A stretch of 64,000 nt of DNA from Pseudoxanthomonas sp. (GTDB lineage Bacteria > Pseudomonadota > Gammaproteobacteria > Xanthomonadales > Xanthomonadaceae), in the NCBI RefSeq assembly GCF_035999195.1, contig NZ_DASYGY010000004.1:372001-436000 (forward strand), given 5' to 3'. Shown one piece after another: positions 28,494 through 37,161 of this stretch. The notes below the pieces were generated by a model. It was given only the letters and a program-made list of their open reading frames with translations, made no database searches and was not told where the DNA came from. How positions within the stretch are numbered: the first letter of the stretch is position 1; the number at the start of each line of letters is the position of its first letter. Both the position numbers and the translations under genes were made by a program.

Positions 28494-29156
28494 GTGGACT
28501 TGCGCTCGCCTTCCGAAATCGCTGCACTCAAGGCCGACAGTTTCGGCCGCATCTCGTTGATGCAGGGGCCGGAAGGGCCGTTCGTCAGGCGTGACCTCGC
28601 GCACGTTCCGCTGTGGCTGCGGCTGCCGGCGTGGTGGCTGGCGCGACGCGAGGCGCTGGCGCTGCGCCAGGTCGCCGGCATGGCCGACGTGCCGCAGCTG
28701 CTGGACTGGACCGGTCGCCGCCTCGACCGCAGCTACATGGAGGGCGCGGCGATGTACCAGCGCCCGCCGCGCGGCGACCTGGCCTATTTCCGTCGGGCGC
28801 GCCGGCTGCTGCAGCAGCTGCACCGCTGTGGCATCGCGCACAACGACCTCGCCAAGGAAGCCAACTGGCTGGTCCTGGACGACGGCCGCCCGGCGATCAT
28901 CGATTTCCAGCTCGCCACCCGCGGCGATCCGCGCTCGCGCTGGATGCGCCTGCTCGCACGGCAGGATCTGCGCCACCTGCTCAAGCACAAGCGCATGTAC
29001 TGCGCCGCGTCGCTGACGCCGGTGGAGAAGCGCGTGCTCAAGCGCACCTCGTGGGTGCGCGACCTGTGGTTCCGTACCGGCAAACCGGTCTATCGCTTCA
29101 TCACCCGCAGGCTGTTGAAGTGGGAAGACAATGAAGGGCAGGGACCGAAGCCCTAG
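28494..29156 (+). CDS. Small lipopolysaccharide-kinase/RIO-like protein kinase
   Basis: A 220-aa kinase-fold protein. The catalytic loop is CGIAHNDLAKEANWLV, the HxD...N form of RIO and LPS kinases, and the metal motif is AIIDFQLA. The glycine loop is poor (SFGRISLMQGPEGPFVRRD), as in WaaP and KdkA relatives. A basic C-terminus (KHKRMYC, RVLKRTSWVRDLW) may bring it to the membrane. The start is GTG at 28494, with no ATG that would keep the N-terminal strand. Substrate unknown; lipid A core sugars or proteins are the two options. It is divergent from the DedA fusion with only 62 nt between. Confidence 0.85.
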   Translation: MDLRSPSEIAALKADSFGRISLMQGPEGPFVRRDLAHVPLWLRLPAWWLARREALALRQVAGMADVPQLLDWTGRRLDRSYMEGAAMYQRPPRGDLAYFRRARRLLQQLHRCGIAHNDLAKEANWLVLDDGRPAIIDFQLATRGDPRSRWMRLLARQDLRHLLKHKRMYCAASLTPVEKRVLKRTSWVRDLWFRTGKPVYRFITRRLLKWEDNEGQGPKP

Positions 29157-29232
29157 CAATGAGGGGAGCGTGGGGAGGAGCGAGTAGAATCCGGCAGAAG
29201 GCCTCCATCCGTTTCCTGGACGCATTCCCTCC

Positions 29233-30051
29233 ATGACGACCCTCGCCGGCAAGACCCTCTTCATCACCGGCGCCTCGCGCGGCATCGGCCTGGCCATCGC
29301 GCTGCGCGCCGCGCGCGACGGCGCCAACGTGGCGATCGCGGCCAAGTCGTCGGTGCCGAACCCGAAACTGCCCGGCACCATCCACAGCGCCGCACAGGCC
29401 GTCAACGAGGCCGGTGGCCGCGGCCTGGCGTTGAAGTGCGACATCCGCGAGGAGGACCAGGTGAAGGCGGCGATGGCCGCCACCGTCGATGCCTTCGGCG
29501 GCATCGACATTCTGGTCAACAACGCCAGCGCCATCTGGCTGGCCGGTGCGCTGGACACGCCGATGAAGCGCTTCGACCTGATGCAGCAGGTCAACGCGCG
29601 CGGCAGCTTCCTGTGCGCGCAGGCGGCGCTTCCCTACCTGAAGCAGGCGGCCAATCCGCACATCCTGATGCTGGCGCCGCCTCCGTCGCTCGATCCGAAG
29701 TGGTGGGCGCCGCACACCGGCTACACGCTGGCGAAGATGGGCATGAGTTTCGTGACCCTCGGACTGGCCGGCGAGTTCGGTCCGCAGGGCATCGCCGTCA
29801 ATGCCCTGTGGCCGCGCACCATCATCGCCACCGATGCATTGAACATGATTCCGGGCGTGGAGATCCCGCGCTGCCGCACGCCGCAGATCGTCGCCGACGC
29901 CGCGCATGCGGTGCTGGTACGCGAGTCCCGCGGCTTCCACGGGCAGTTCCTGATCGACGAGGACGTACTGCGCGAGGCCGGCGTCGTCGACTTCGCACCC
30001 TACGCGGTCGATGCCTCGCAGGCGCTGCTGCCCGACCTTTTCGTCGACTGA
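29233..30051 (+). CDS. SDR family oxidoreductase (HSDL2-like)
   Basis: A 272-aa NAD(P)-dependent SDR. TGASRGIG is at residues 12-19, NNAS replaces NNAG, and the active site is the YTLAKMGMSF segment. The inserted AAKSSVPNPKLPGTIHSAA after strand 2 and the sequence PRCRTPQIVADAAHAVL are characteristic of the hydroxysteroid dehydrogenase-like protein 2 group, whose members act on fatty acid or sterol-like substrates. The usual catalytic Ser of the SDR is in the LAPPPSLD segment, but the exact residue is uncertain. It is followed at once by the glyoxalase-fold gene (18-nt gap), so the two form an operon. Confidence 0.9.
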   Translation: MTTLAGKTLFITGASRGIGLAIALRAARDGANVAIAAKSSVPNPKLPGTIHSAAQAVNEAGGRGLALKCDIREEDQVKAAMAATVDAFGGIDILVNNASAIWLAGALDTPMKRFDLMQQVNARGSFLCAQAALPYLKQAANPHILMLAPPPSLDPKWWAPHTGYTLAKMGMSFVTLGLAGEFGPQGIAVNALWPRTIIATDALNMIPGVEIPRCRTPQIVADAAHAVLVRESRGFHGQFLIDEDVLREAGVVDFAPYAVDASQALLPDLFVD

Positions 30052-30069
30052 CCACACCGAGCTGATGCC

Positions 30070-30507
30070 ATGAAATACCTGCACGCGATGATCCGCGTCC
30101 ACGATCTCGAAGCGACCGGCCGCTTCCTCACCGAAGGCCTGGGCCTGATCGAAACCCGTCGCATGGACAGCCCGCAGGGCCGCTTCACGCTGGTGTACTT
30201 CGGCGCGCCGGCCAATCCGGAGGCGGAAATCGAACTGACCTACAACTGGCCGCCGGAAGACGGCAGCCCGCCCGAGCAGTACGGCAGCGCGCGCAACTTC
30301 GGCCATCTCGCCTTCGAGGTCGACGACATCTATGCGCTCTGCGCGCACCTGCAGTCGCAGGGCGTCACCATCAACCGTCCGCCACGCGACGGCCGCATGG
30401 CCTTCGTGCGCACGCCGGACCTGATCTCCATCGAGCTGCTGCAGAAGGGCGCGGCGCTGCCGCCGCAGGAGCCCTGGCTGTCGATGGCCAATACCGGCGT
30501 GTGGTGA
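30070..30507 (+). CDS. Glyoxalase/VOC-fold protein (lactoylglutathione lyase-like)
   Basis: A 145-aa vicinal oxygen chelate protein. It opens with MKYLHAMIRVHDLEATGRF, where His5 is the first metal ligand, then IELTYNW with a Glu ligand, FGHLAFEVDDIY with His, and SIELLQKG with the last Glu: the four-ligand set of GloA. The C-terminus is longer than in E. coli GloA. It may remove methylglyoxal-glutathione adducts, but sequence cannot exclude another substrate. It lies in the operon with the SDR gene. Confidence 0.9.
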   Translation: MKYLHAMIRVHDLEATGRFLTEGLGLIETRRMDSPQGRFTLVYFGAPANPEAEIELTYNWPPEDGSPPEQYGSARNFGHLAFEVDDIYALCAHLQSQGVTINRPPRDGRMAFVRTPDLISIELLQKGAALPPQEPWLSMANTGVW

Positions 30508-30599
30508 GCGCCGCCGGCGGCAGCGTCCTGCTGCGGCCGGGCTGTTAACACCCGCGCCCGTCGCGGCGTCCTTGGCAGTGGAAACGGGCAAGGAGTGGC

Positions 30600-31136
30600 G
30601 TGGACGCAACGGAAACCCTGGCGGCACTGGTGGCGGCGGCACGGACCGGCCAGCGCGCGGCGCTGGACGCTCTGTTCCGGCGCTTCGCGCCGGTGGTGCA
30701 CGGCATCCTGCTGGCGCGGTTGCAGCCCGCCGATGCCGACGACCTGACCCAGGACGTGCTGGAGACCGCACTCACGCGCTTGCCGTCGTTGCGCGAGGAC
30801 GCCGCGTTCCCTGGCTGGATCGTCAGCATCGCCCGCCACGCGGCGATGGACGCGGCCCGCCGCCGCCTGCCGCTGACGGGCGTGCCGATGGAAGAGGTCG
30901 CGGACGGCGCGGATATCGAGGACAGGGTCGAGGCCCGGCGTTCGCTGGAGGCGATCCGCGCGCTGCCCGAGGCCTACCGCGAAACCCTGCTGCTGCGCCT
31001 GGTGGAGGGACTGACGGGACCGGAGATCGCCGAGCGCACGGGGCTGTCGCCCGGCAGCGTGCGGGTGAACCTGCACCGCGGAATGGCCCTGTTGCGCACC
31101 GCCCTGTCGACGCCTGCACGAGGAGCATCGCCATGA
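30600..31136 (+). CDS. ECF RNA polymerase sigma factor
   Basis: A 178-aa sigma-70 family factor of the ECF class. Region 2 covers about residues 15-85 (FRRFAPVVHGILLARLQPADADDLTQDVLETALTRL, with DDLTQDV as the 2.2 core; then FPGWIVSIARHAAMDAARRR for 2.3/2.4). Region 4 covers 115-170 (ALPEAYRETLLLRLVEGLTGPEIAERTGLSPGSVRVNLHRG). It starts with GTG at 30600, behind AAGGAG. Its TGA overlaps the ATG of the FecR-domain gene (ATGA), a common sigma/anti-sigma order. The target promoters are unknown; it probably controls its own operon. Confidence 0.92.
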   Translation: MDATETLAALVAAARTGQRAALDALFRRFAPVVHGILLARLQPADADDLTQDVLETALTRLPSLREDAAFPGWIVSIARHAAMDAARRRLPLTGVPMEEVADGADIEDRVEARRSLEAIRALPEAYRETLLLRLVEGLTGPEIAERTGLSPGSVRVNLHRGMALLRTALSTPARGASP

Positions 31137-32236
31137 AGCCGACCGACGATATGCCGGACAACGACGACTACCTGTGGGATCGCCGGGGCGTCGTCGATCA
31201 CGACATCGCGCGACTGGAGCGGCGATTGTCGGTGCTTCGCTGGCGCGGACCGCCGTCGCCTGCCGCGCCCGCCCTGCCGCGACGCGAACCGCGTCGGGTC
31301 CGCTGGGCCGTGGCCGCCGCGTTCGCCCTGCTGGCGGTCGGCCTGTATGGCGGGCATGAACACCGCCTGCACTGGCCGGAAGGCCGCGGCTGGCAGGTCG
31401 CGGCGGTGGAGGGCGCGGTGCGGGTGGATGGCGTGCCCGCAACGGCGCGCGCGACGCTCGGCGCCGGCAGCGTGCTGGAGACCGGACCGGACGCGCATGC
31501 GCGGGTCCGCGTGGCGCGCATCGGCGAGATGGTCCTGGGCGAAGAGGCACGGTTGCGCCTGGTGGAAACGCGCAGCGGCCGCCATCGCACGCAGCTCGAG
31601 CACGGCCGCGTGTGGGCCCGCATTTGGGCGCCGCCGGGATCGTTCGGCATCGCCACGCCTGCGGGCGAGGTGGTCGACCTCGGCTGCGAGTTCGTACTGG
31701 ACGCCGGCCCCGAAGGCACCGGTTCGCTGAGCGTGCGCAGCGGCTGGGTGCAGATCGACAACGCATGGCGCGAGGTGCTGGTGCCGCAGGGCGCGCGCGT
31801 CGAGTTCGGCCGCGGCGGACGCCCCGGCATTCCGTACGACCAGGGGGCGAGTACGGCCTTCCTGTCGGCCCTGCGGCAGATCGACGCGGATCCCGCGCGA
31901 CAGGCAGCGACAGGCGACGCCGTGACGCGGCTGCTCGCGCAGGCGCGCCCGCAGGACGCGATCAGCCTGTTGTCGCTGCTGCAGGCGTATCCGGCGTTGG
32001 CCGACGGCCCGGTGTTCGACCGCCTGTCCTCGTGGCTGCCGTCCGATGCGCGTGTCACCCGTGCCGCCGTGCGCGCGCAGGGCGCATCGGCATTGTCGCC
32101 GTGGTGGGACGCGCTGCCGTATCCACGCATCAAGCGCTGGTGGCTGCAGTGGCCCGACGGGTTCGATGCGCGTGCCGGCGCCGATGAACTGCTGGAGCAG
32201 CGGCCGGCGACGCCGCCATCGCGTTCCGGTCGGTGA
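31133..32236 (+). CDS. FecR-domain membrane protein, probable anti-sigma regulator
   Basis: A 367-aa single-pass membrane protein. The cytoplasmic N-terminus (about 1-60) has DDYLWDRRGVVDHDIARLERRLSVLR, a segment seen in this FecR subgroup and probably the sigma-binding part. One transmembrane helix (WAVAAAFALLAVGLYGG) is near residues 62-78. Residues 90-240 form the FecR beta domain (AVEGAVRVDG, LGAGSVLETG, LEHGRVWARIWAPPGSFGIATPAGEVVDLGCEF, VRSGWVQI). A helical periplasmic end follows. It overlaps the sigma gene by 4 nt. No TonB receptor is nearby, so this is not an iron-dicitrate type system. Confidence 0.88.
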   Translation: MKPTDDMPDNDDYLWDRRGVVDHDIARLERRLSVLRWRGPPSPAAPALPRREPRRVRWAVAAAFALLAVGLYGGHEHRLHWPEGRGWQVAAVEGAVRVDGVPATARATLGAGSVLETGPDAHARVRVARIGEMVLGEEARLRLVETRSGRHRTQLEHGRVWARIWAPPGSFGIATPAGEVVDLGCEFVLDAGPEGTGSLSVRSGWVQIDNAWREVLVPQGARVEFGRGGRPGIPYDQGASTAFLSALRQIDADPARQAATGDAVTRLLAQARPQDAISLLSLLQAYPALADGPVFDRLSSWLPSDARVTRAAVRAQGASALSPWWDALPYPRIKRWWLQWPDGFDARAGADELLEQRPATPPSRSGR

Positions 32237-32328
32237 GTTAACGCCACGCGCGCTTCCGGCGTCCTTCTCCGGCACGACATCGTCGCGCGGCCCGCCATCC
32301 GGCGCGGCCTTCCCAAAGGAGATCCGCC

Positions 32329-33018
32329 ATGAAGACCTTCGCATCGCAGGCTCGTGCCTGTGCCGTCCTGCTGGGACTTTCGCTGTTGTCCATGCCGGCC
32401 CATGCCGGTCCGCCGCTGCTCTGCGAGCCGTTCGACACGGCGGGTGCGCCATCGTTGCCCTGGGGAAGCGGCTGGAACACGCCGTCGCCCACCTACGGCA
32501 TCGCCCATCTGGTCGCGGATACGCGGCGCCTGCTCGCCGACGACACGCCGATCATCGCGCGCATGGAAACCTTGCGTCGCGCGGCCATCTACGCCGGCCG
32601 CGACGGCGCGGTCCTGCGCGAGCTGTCGGCGATGCTGGAAGCGCGCATCGCCGCCGCGACCGGACGCCCGGCGCAGGCGCTGGCGCTGTTCGATGCGGGC
32701 TACTTCCGCGAGACGCTGCAGGACCTGCTGCGCCTGCAGGGCTACGACATGCCGGGGACCGGCCACGTCGACATGCCCGCGCTGCGTGCGCAGGTGGCGG
32801 GCGAGGACGGCAGCGTGCGGATCGCCCGGGCGCTGGCGCTGCAGCCCTCCGACGGCGCGATGCGGTTCGCCGCCGCGCTCGTCGCGCAGGCCGACGAGCG
32901 CGCCGCGGATGCGGGCCGCTTCGCCGTGCAGGCGCGACAGGCGGCCGCAGGCGACGCCCTGCTGGCGCGCAACATCGCCCAGCTTGCGCATCGGGAGGCG
33001 GGCGCGGGAACCGAATGA
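32329..33018 (+). CDS. Exported protein of unknown function in the sigma/FecR operon
   Basis: A 229-aa exported protein. Signal peptide AVLLGLSLLSMPAHAG, then LLCEPFDTAGAPSLPWGSGWNTPSPTYGIAHLV, a motif-like block with Trp and Pro, followed by mostly alpha-helical repeats (ETLRRAAIYAGRDGAVLRELSAMLEARIAAATGRPAQALALFDAGYF) that look like TPR or similar solenoid helices. No function is known. It starts 92 nt after the FecR gene behind AAAGGAG. It may be the periplasmic input or output of the sigma/anti-sigma pair. Confidence 0.8.
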   Translation: MKTFASQARACAVLLGLSLLSMPAHAGPPLLCEPFDTAGAPSLPWGSGWNTPSPTYGIAHLVADTRRLLADDTPIIARMETLRRAAIYAGRDGAVLRELSAMLEARIAAATGRPAQALALFDAGYFRETLQDLLRLQGYDMPGTGHVDMPALRAQVAGEDGSVRIARALALQPSDGAMRFAAALVAQADERAADAGRFAVQARQAAAGDALLARNIAQLAHREAGAGTE

Positions 33019-33108
33019 TGGACGAGTGAACGATCGTCGCGCCCGTGCCTTGGCAGCACGGGCGCGATGAGGGAAGCTGGCACCCTGTTCCCGCATCGCA
33101 GGTGACCG

Positions 33109-33645
33109 ATGAACCTCGCCCTGATCGTGATCGACGTGCAGCGTGGCCTGTTCGAGCCGCAACCGGCGCCCGCCGACGCCGATGCGGTGGTCGCGCGCAT
33201 CGATGCGCTGGCGGACCGGGCGCGCGAGGCCGGCGCACCGGTGATCTTCGTGCAGCACGAACGCGCCGGCGACCTGGAGGCCGAGTCGGAGGGGTGGGCG
33301 CTGCATCCGGGCCTGCGCGTGGTCGAGGGCGACCACCGCATCCGCAAGACCACGCCGGATGCCTTCCTGCGCACCGGCCTGGACGAAGTGCTGTCGTTCT
33401 GCGGCGTGGAAGGCGTGGTGCTGTGCGGGTATGCCACCGAGTTCTGCGTGGACACCACGGCGCGCAGTGCCGCCGCGCACGGCTACCACGTGGTGCTGGC
33501 GTCCGACGCGCATACCACGCACGACAAGGCGCACGCCGATGCGGCCCGGATCCGCGCCCATCACAACGCCACGCTGCCGGCGATCCGCAGCTTCGGCGTG
33601 GGCATCCGCGCGCTGCCGGCGGCGGAGGTCGCCTTCGCCGGCTGA
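33109..33645 (+). CDS. Cysteine hydrolase, isochorismatase family
   Basis: A 178-aa hydrolase of the nicotinamidase/isochorismatase fold. The catalytic triad is visible: Asp9 in LIVIDVQRG, Lys in IRKTTPDAF and Cys in GYATEFCVDTTARSAAAHGY, which also gives the cis-peptide VVLCGYATE. The product is short and lacks the metal histidine cluster of nicotinamidases (no DxHxxxH), so an amide hydrolase other than nicotinamidase is likelier. It is alone on the plus strand, with the K+ channel gene converging on it 9 nt away. Confidence 0.9.
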   Translation: MNLALIVIDVQRGLFEPQPAPADADAVVARIDALADRAREAGAPVIFVQHERAGDLEAESEGWALHPGLRVVEGDHRIRKTTPDAFLRTGLDEVLSFCGVEGVVLCGYATEFCVDTTARSAAAHGYHVVLASDAHTTHDKAHADAARIRAHHNATLPAIRSFGVGIRALPAAEVAFAG

Positions 33646-33654
33646 GCGGCGGCG

Positions 33655-34539
33655 TCAGCCCATGGGAGCGTGGAGCCGCGAACCGCAGTTGCGGCAGTGC
33701 AGCGCGTCGGGGTCGTGGCCCTCGAGCCCGCATTCCGGGCAACCGCGGCGGTCCAGGTGGCCGCGCTCGTGCGAAGCTTCGCGCAGGCTGCTGGCCAGTT
33801 CCGCCGTGTAGATGCCGGTGGGCACGGCGATGATGCTGTAGCCGATCAGGATCAGCACCGACGTGATCGCGCGACCGGCCGTGGTCTGCGGCGCGATGTC
33901 GCCGAAGCCGACGGTCGCCATCGTCACGATGGCCCAGTACATGCTGGTGGGAATGCTGGTGAAGCCGTGCTCCGGCCCCTCCACCACGTACATCAGCGCG
34001 CCGAAGATGACGACCAGCGTCAGTACCGCGCAGATGAAGACGAAGATCTTGCGCCGGCTGCGCCACAGCGCGCCCACCAGCTGCCCGCTCTCCTCGACGT
34101 ACTGGGTCAGCTTGAGGATGCGGAACAGCCGCAGGATGCGCAGGATGCGGACGACCAGCAGGCTCTGCGCGCCCGGCACCAGCACCGACAGGTACGTCGG
34201 CAGGATGGACAGCAGGTCGATGATGCCCCAGATGCTCACCGCGTAACGCAGCGGCCGCCGCACGGTGGCCAGGCGCAGCGCGTATTCGGCGGTGAACAGC
34301 AGGGTGAAGGCCCACTCCAGCGCGTACAGCACGCCGGCGTGGCGTGCGTGGAAGGACTGCACGCTGTCCAGCATGATGACGATCACGCTGGCGAGGATGG
34401 CCAGCACCAGCGCCAGGTCGAAATTGCGCGATGGCGGCGTATCGTGCCGATAGATGATGTCGAACCAGCGCCGTCGCCAGCCGTCCTCGGTGGCGGGATT
34501 CAGCTGGGGAGCGGAGAACAGGCGCGGCTGGAACTTCAT
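33655..34539 (-). CDS. Voltage-gated K+ channel-like ion transporter with C-terminal zinc ribbon
   Basis: A 294-aa inner membrane protein with six transmembrane helices. S4 is rich in Arg at three-residue steps (LVVRILRILRLFRILKL), as in voltage sensors. The pore holds the K+ filter in SMYWAIVTMATVGFGDIAP (TVGFGD). The closest known group is the bacterial Kv-like channels. After S6, a soluble tail has CPECG...HCRNCG, a four-cysteine zinc ribbon. The ATG at 34539 gives the right N-terminal length. Ion type and gating are inferred. It is divergent from argD with 106 nt between. Confidence 0.92.
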   Translation of the reverse strand: MKFQPRLFSAPQLNPATEDGWRRRWFDIIYRHDTPPSRNFDLALVLAILASVIVIMLDSVQSFHARHAGVLYALEWAFTLLFTAEYALRLATVRRPLRYAVSIWGIIDLLSILPTYLSVLVPGAQSLLVVRILRILRLFRILKLTQYVEESGQLVGALWRSRRKIFVFICAVLTLVVIFGALMYVVEGPEHGFTSIPTSMYWAIVTMATVGFGDIAPQTTAGRAITSVLILIGYSIIAVPTGIYTAELASSLREASHERGHLDRRGCPECGLEGHDPDALHCRNCGSRLHAPMG

Positions 34540-34645
34540 GGGGCGCCATGATGCACCAACGCATCGCCGCCTGCCTCGCAGGGCGGACTGCGGGGCCCGG
34601 TCGCATGCGTCACAATACGTTCCCCGCCCTGCTGCCCGCCTGCCC

Positions 34646-35875
34646 ATGAGCGCCACGACTTCCGACCTGCTGTCGAACGGACAGCGCTATTACCTGCCGG
34701 TCTACCGTCCGCGCGAGGTGATCCTGGAGCGCGGCCAGGGCGCGCGGGTCTGGGACAGCGAAGGCCGCGAGTACGTGGACCTGTCCGCCGGCATCGCCGT
34801 CTGCGGCCTGGGCCACAACGATCCGGACCTCGTCGCGGCGCTCACCGAGCAGGCGGGCAAGCTGTGGCACACCAGCAACGTGTTCTACAGCGAGCCGCCG
34901 TTGCGGCTGGCCGAGGAACTGGTCACCGCCTCGCGCTTCGCCGAGCGCGTGTTCCTGTGCAATTCCGGCACCGAAGCCAACGAGGCCGCGATCAAGCTGG
35001 TGCGCAAGTGGGCGAGTTCGCAGGGCCGCGCGCCGGACCAGCGCGTCATCGTGACCTTCCGCGGCAGCTTCCACGGCCGCACCCTGGCGGCGGTCACGGC
35101 GACCGCGCAGCCCAAGTACCAGGAAGGTTACGAACCGCTGCCGGGCGGGTTCCGTTATGTCGACTTCAACGACGTGACCCAGCTCGAGATCGCCATGTCC
35201 TGCGGCGACGTGGCGGCGGTGATGCTCGAGCCGGTGCAGGGCGAGGGCGGGGTGATGCCGGCCGCATCCGGCTTCCTGCGCGCGGTGCGCGAGCTGTGCG
35301 ACCACCACGGCGCGCTGCTGGTGCTGGACGAGATCCAGGCCGGCATGGGCCGCACCGGCACGCTGTTCGCGCACTGGCAGGATGGCGTGGTGCCGGACAT
35401 CGTGACGCTGGCCAAGGCGCTGGGCGGTGGTTTTCCCATCGGCGCGATGCTGGCCGGTCCCAGGGTGGCCGGTACGATGCAGTTCGGCGCGCACGGCACC
35501 ACCTTCGGCGGCAATCCGCTGGCGGCGGCGGTGGCGCGCGTGGCGCTGCGCAAGCTGGCGTCGCCGCAGATCGCCAACAACGTGGCGCGCCAGTCGGCCG
35601 CGCTGCGCAAGGGACTGGATGCGATCAATGCCGAACTCGGCCTGTTCTCGCAGGTGCGTGGCCGCGGCCTGATGCTGGGCGCCGTGCTCAACGCCAGGCA
35701 CGCCGGCCGCGCCGGCGACGTGCTGGACCTGGCTGCGGCACAGGGCCTGCTGATGCTGCAGGCCGGCCCCGACGTGCTGCGCTTCGTGCCGTCGCTCAAC
35801 ATCACCGACGCGGAAGTGGCCGATGGCTTGGCTCGCCTGCATGCGGCGTTGCGGATCTTCGTCGCGCGCGCCTGA
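34646..35875 (+). CDS. argD: Acetylornithine/succinyldiaminopimelate aminotransferase
   Basis: A PLP-dependent class III aminotransferase of 409 aa for arginine synthesis, possibly also for lysine. Motifs: VDLSAGIAVCGLGHNDP, NSGTEANEAAIKLVRKW, FRGSFHGRTLAAV, LVLDEIQAGMGRTG with the Asp binding the pyridine nitrogen, and TLAKALGGGFPIGAML with the PLP lysine in AKALGGG. HGTTFGGNPLA ends the site. The ATG at 34646 is chosen for normal length. It stands alone; the other arg genes are not in the window. Confidence 0.94.
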   Translation: MSATTSDLLSNGQRYYLPVYRPREVILERGQGARVWDSEGREYVDLSAGIAVCGLGHNDPDLVAALTEQAGKLWHTSNVFYSEPPLRLAEELVTASRFAERVFLCNSGTEANEAAIKLVRKWASSQGRAPDQRVIVTFRGSFHGRTLAAVTATAQPKYQEGYEPLPGGFRYVDFNDVTQLEIAMSCGDVAAVMLEPVQGEGGVMPAASGFLRAVRELCDHHGALLVLDEIQAGMGRTGTLFAHWQDGVVPDIVTLAKALGGGFPIGAMLAGPRVAGTMQFGAHGTTFGGNPLAAAVARVALRKLASPQIANNVARQSAALRKGLDAINAELGLFSQVRGRGLMLGAVLNARHAGRAGDVLDLAAAQGLLMLQAGPDVLRFVPSLNITDAEVADGLARLHAALRIFVARA

Positions 35876-35880
35876 CGTGC

Positions 35881-37161
35881 TCAGGTCGCCGGCAGGGTAA
35901 GCCGCGCGACCGTCTGGCCGGACACCCCATCGATCCGCAGTGCGATGCCGTACCGCTCGCACAGCCGCCGCACGATCGACAGCCCGAGTCCGGCGCCGTG
36001 GCTGTCGGCGCCCCTGGCGAAGGGCACGAAGTCCTCCTCGCGCACGCCGTGGCCGGGATTGGCGATGCGCAGCGTGCGGTCTTGCATGTCGATCACGATG
36101 CGACCCTCGCGGGTATGCGCGAAGGCGTTGCCGACCAGGTTCGACAGCAGGATGCCGAGCACGGTCGCGGGCAGCACCGCGAAGACATCGCCCGCGACAT
36201 CGACCTGCACCTCGACCGGCTTGTTCTCCAGCAGCGGCGATTGCTCGACGATGACGCGCTCGAGCAGCGGCAGCAGCGGGACCGACGACGCCGTCTCGGT
36301 GGAGGTCTGCTCCCGCGCCAGCGAGAGCAGCAGCACGACGGTCTGCTCCAGCTGGCGCGCCGATTGTGCGATGTGGTCCAGGCTGCGACGCGCGCTGTCG
36401 GAAAGATCCGCTTCGGTGGCCAACCGCTCGGTCGCCGTGCGGATCACCGTCAACGGCGTGCGCAGTTCGTGGCTGGCATCGCGGGTGAATTCCCGCTCGC
36501 GCTCGACGAAGTCCCGCACGCGCGCGATCAGCTCGTCGAGTCGGCGCGCGACCAGGCCCACTTCATCATCCGGGAAGCCGGCGGCGAAGCCGGGGGGCAG
36601 TCGGTCCGGTGCTGCATCGCCCACGGCATCGGCCAGCCGCGACAGCGGTGCGGTGGTGCGGCGCGCCAGCCAGCCGCCCAGCAGCAAAGCGAGCGCCACC
36701 ATCGCGATCCCGGACCAGGCCAGCAGGTGCAGGATCTGCGCGCGCATCGGCCGGACCACGAGCAGCGCGCTGACTTCGGCGACCAGCCAGGCGGTCGGCT
36801 GGTTTCCGGCGGGCGCGCGCAACGGGCGGAGGTGGTAGTGACGGCCGTCGGCGCCGGCGACTTCGCGCCGACGCGGCTCCGCGAGCAGCACCTCGCCGAT
36901 GCCGTCCGGCAGCGCCGACGTCGTCGCCACCACCGACATGAAGCCGTCGCGCGGCGTGGTCCAGCGGCCGTGCTGCCGATGGTACGCCTGCTGCGCGGCG
37001 ACCTCGCGGTCCAGTATGGTCTCGAACAGCTGGTCTTCCACCGCGTACACGAACAGCAGCAGATACAGCGCGAACACGGTGGCGACCAGCACGGTGAAGC
37101 CGGCGAATGCCAGCATCAGGCGATCGCGCAGGCGACGGCGCGGCAGGCGGGACGTCGTCAT
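35881..37161 (-). CDS. Sensor histidine kinase of a two-component system
   Basis: A 426-aa membrane kinase. Two transmembrane helices (about 15-38 and 145-165) enclose a periplasmic sensor domain of about 105 residues. HAMP follows (WLARRTTAPLSRLADAV). The dimer/phosphorylation helix has His231 in DASHELRTPLTVIRTATERL. The ATPase part has LSNLVGNAFAHTREG (N box) and GAGLGLSIVRRLCERYG (G2). It is downstream of its response regulator, with ATGA overlap, so they act as a pair. The signal is unknown; the sensor domain has no motif I recognise. Confidence 0.93.
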   Translation of the reverse strand: MTTSRLPRRRLRDRLMLAFAGFTVLVATVFALYLLLFVYAVEDQLFETILDREVAAQQAYHRQHGRWTTPRDGFMSVVATTSALPDGIGEVLLAEPRRREVAGADGRHYHLRPLRAPAGNQPTAWLVAEVSALLVVRPMRAQILHLLAWSGIAMVALALLLGGWLARRTTAPLSRLADAVGDAAPDRLPPGFAAGFPDDEVGLVARRLDELIARVRDFVEREREFTRDASHELRTPLTVIRTATERLATEADLSDSARRSLDHIAQSARQLEQTVVLLLSLAREQTSTETASSVPLLPLLERVIVEQSPLLENKPVEVQVDVAGDVFAVLPATVLGILLSNLVGNAFAHTREGRIVIDMQDRTLRIANPGHGVREEDFVPFARGADSHGAGLGLSIVRRLCERYGIALRIDGVSGQTVARLTLPAT

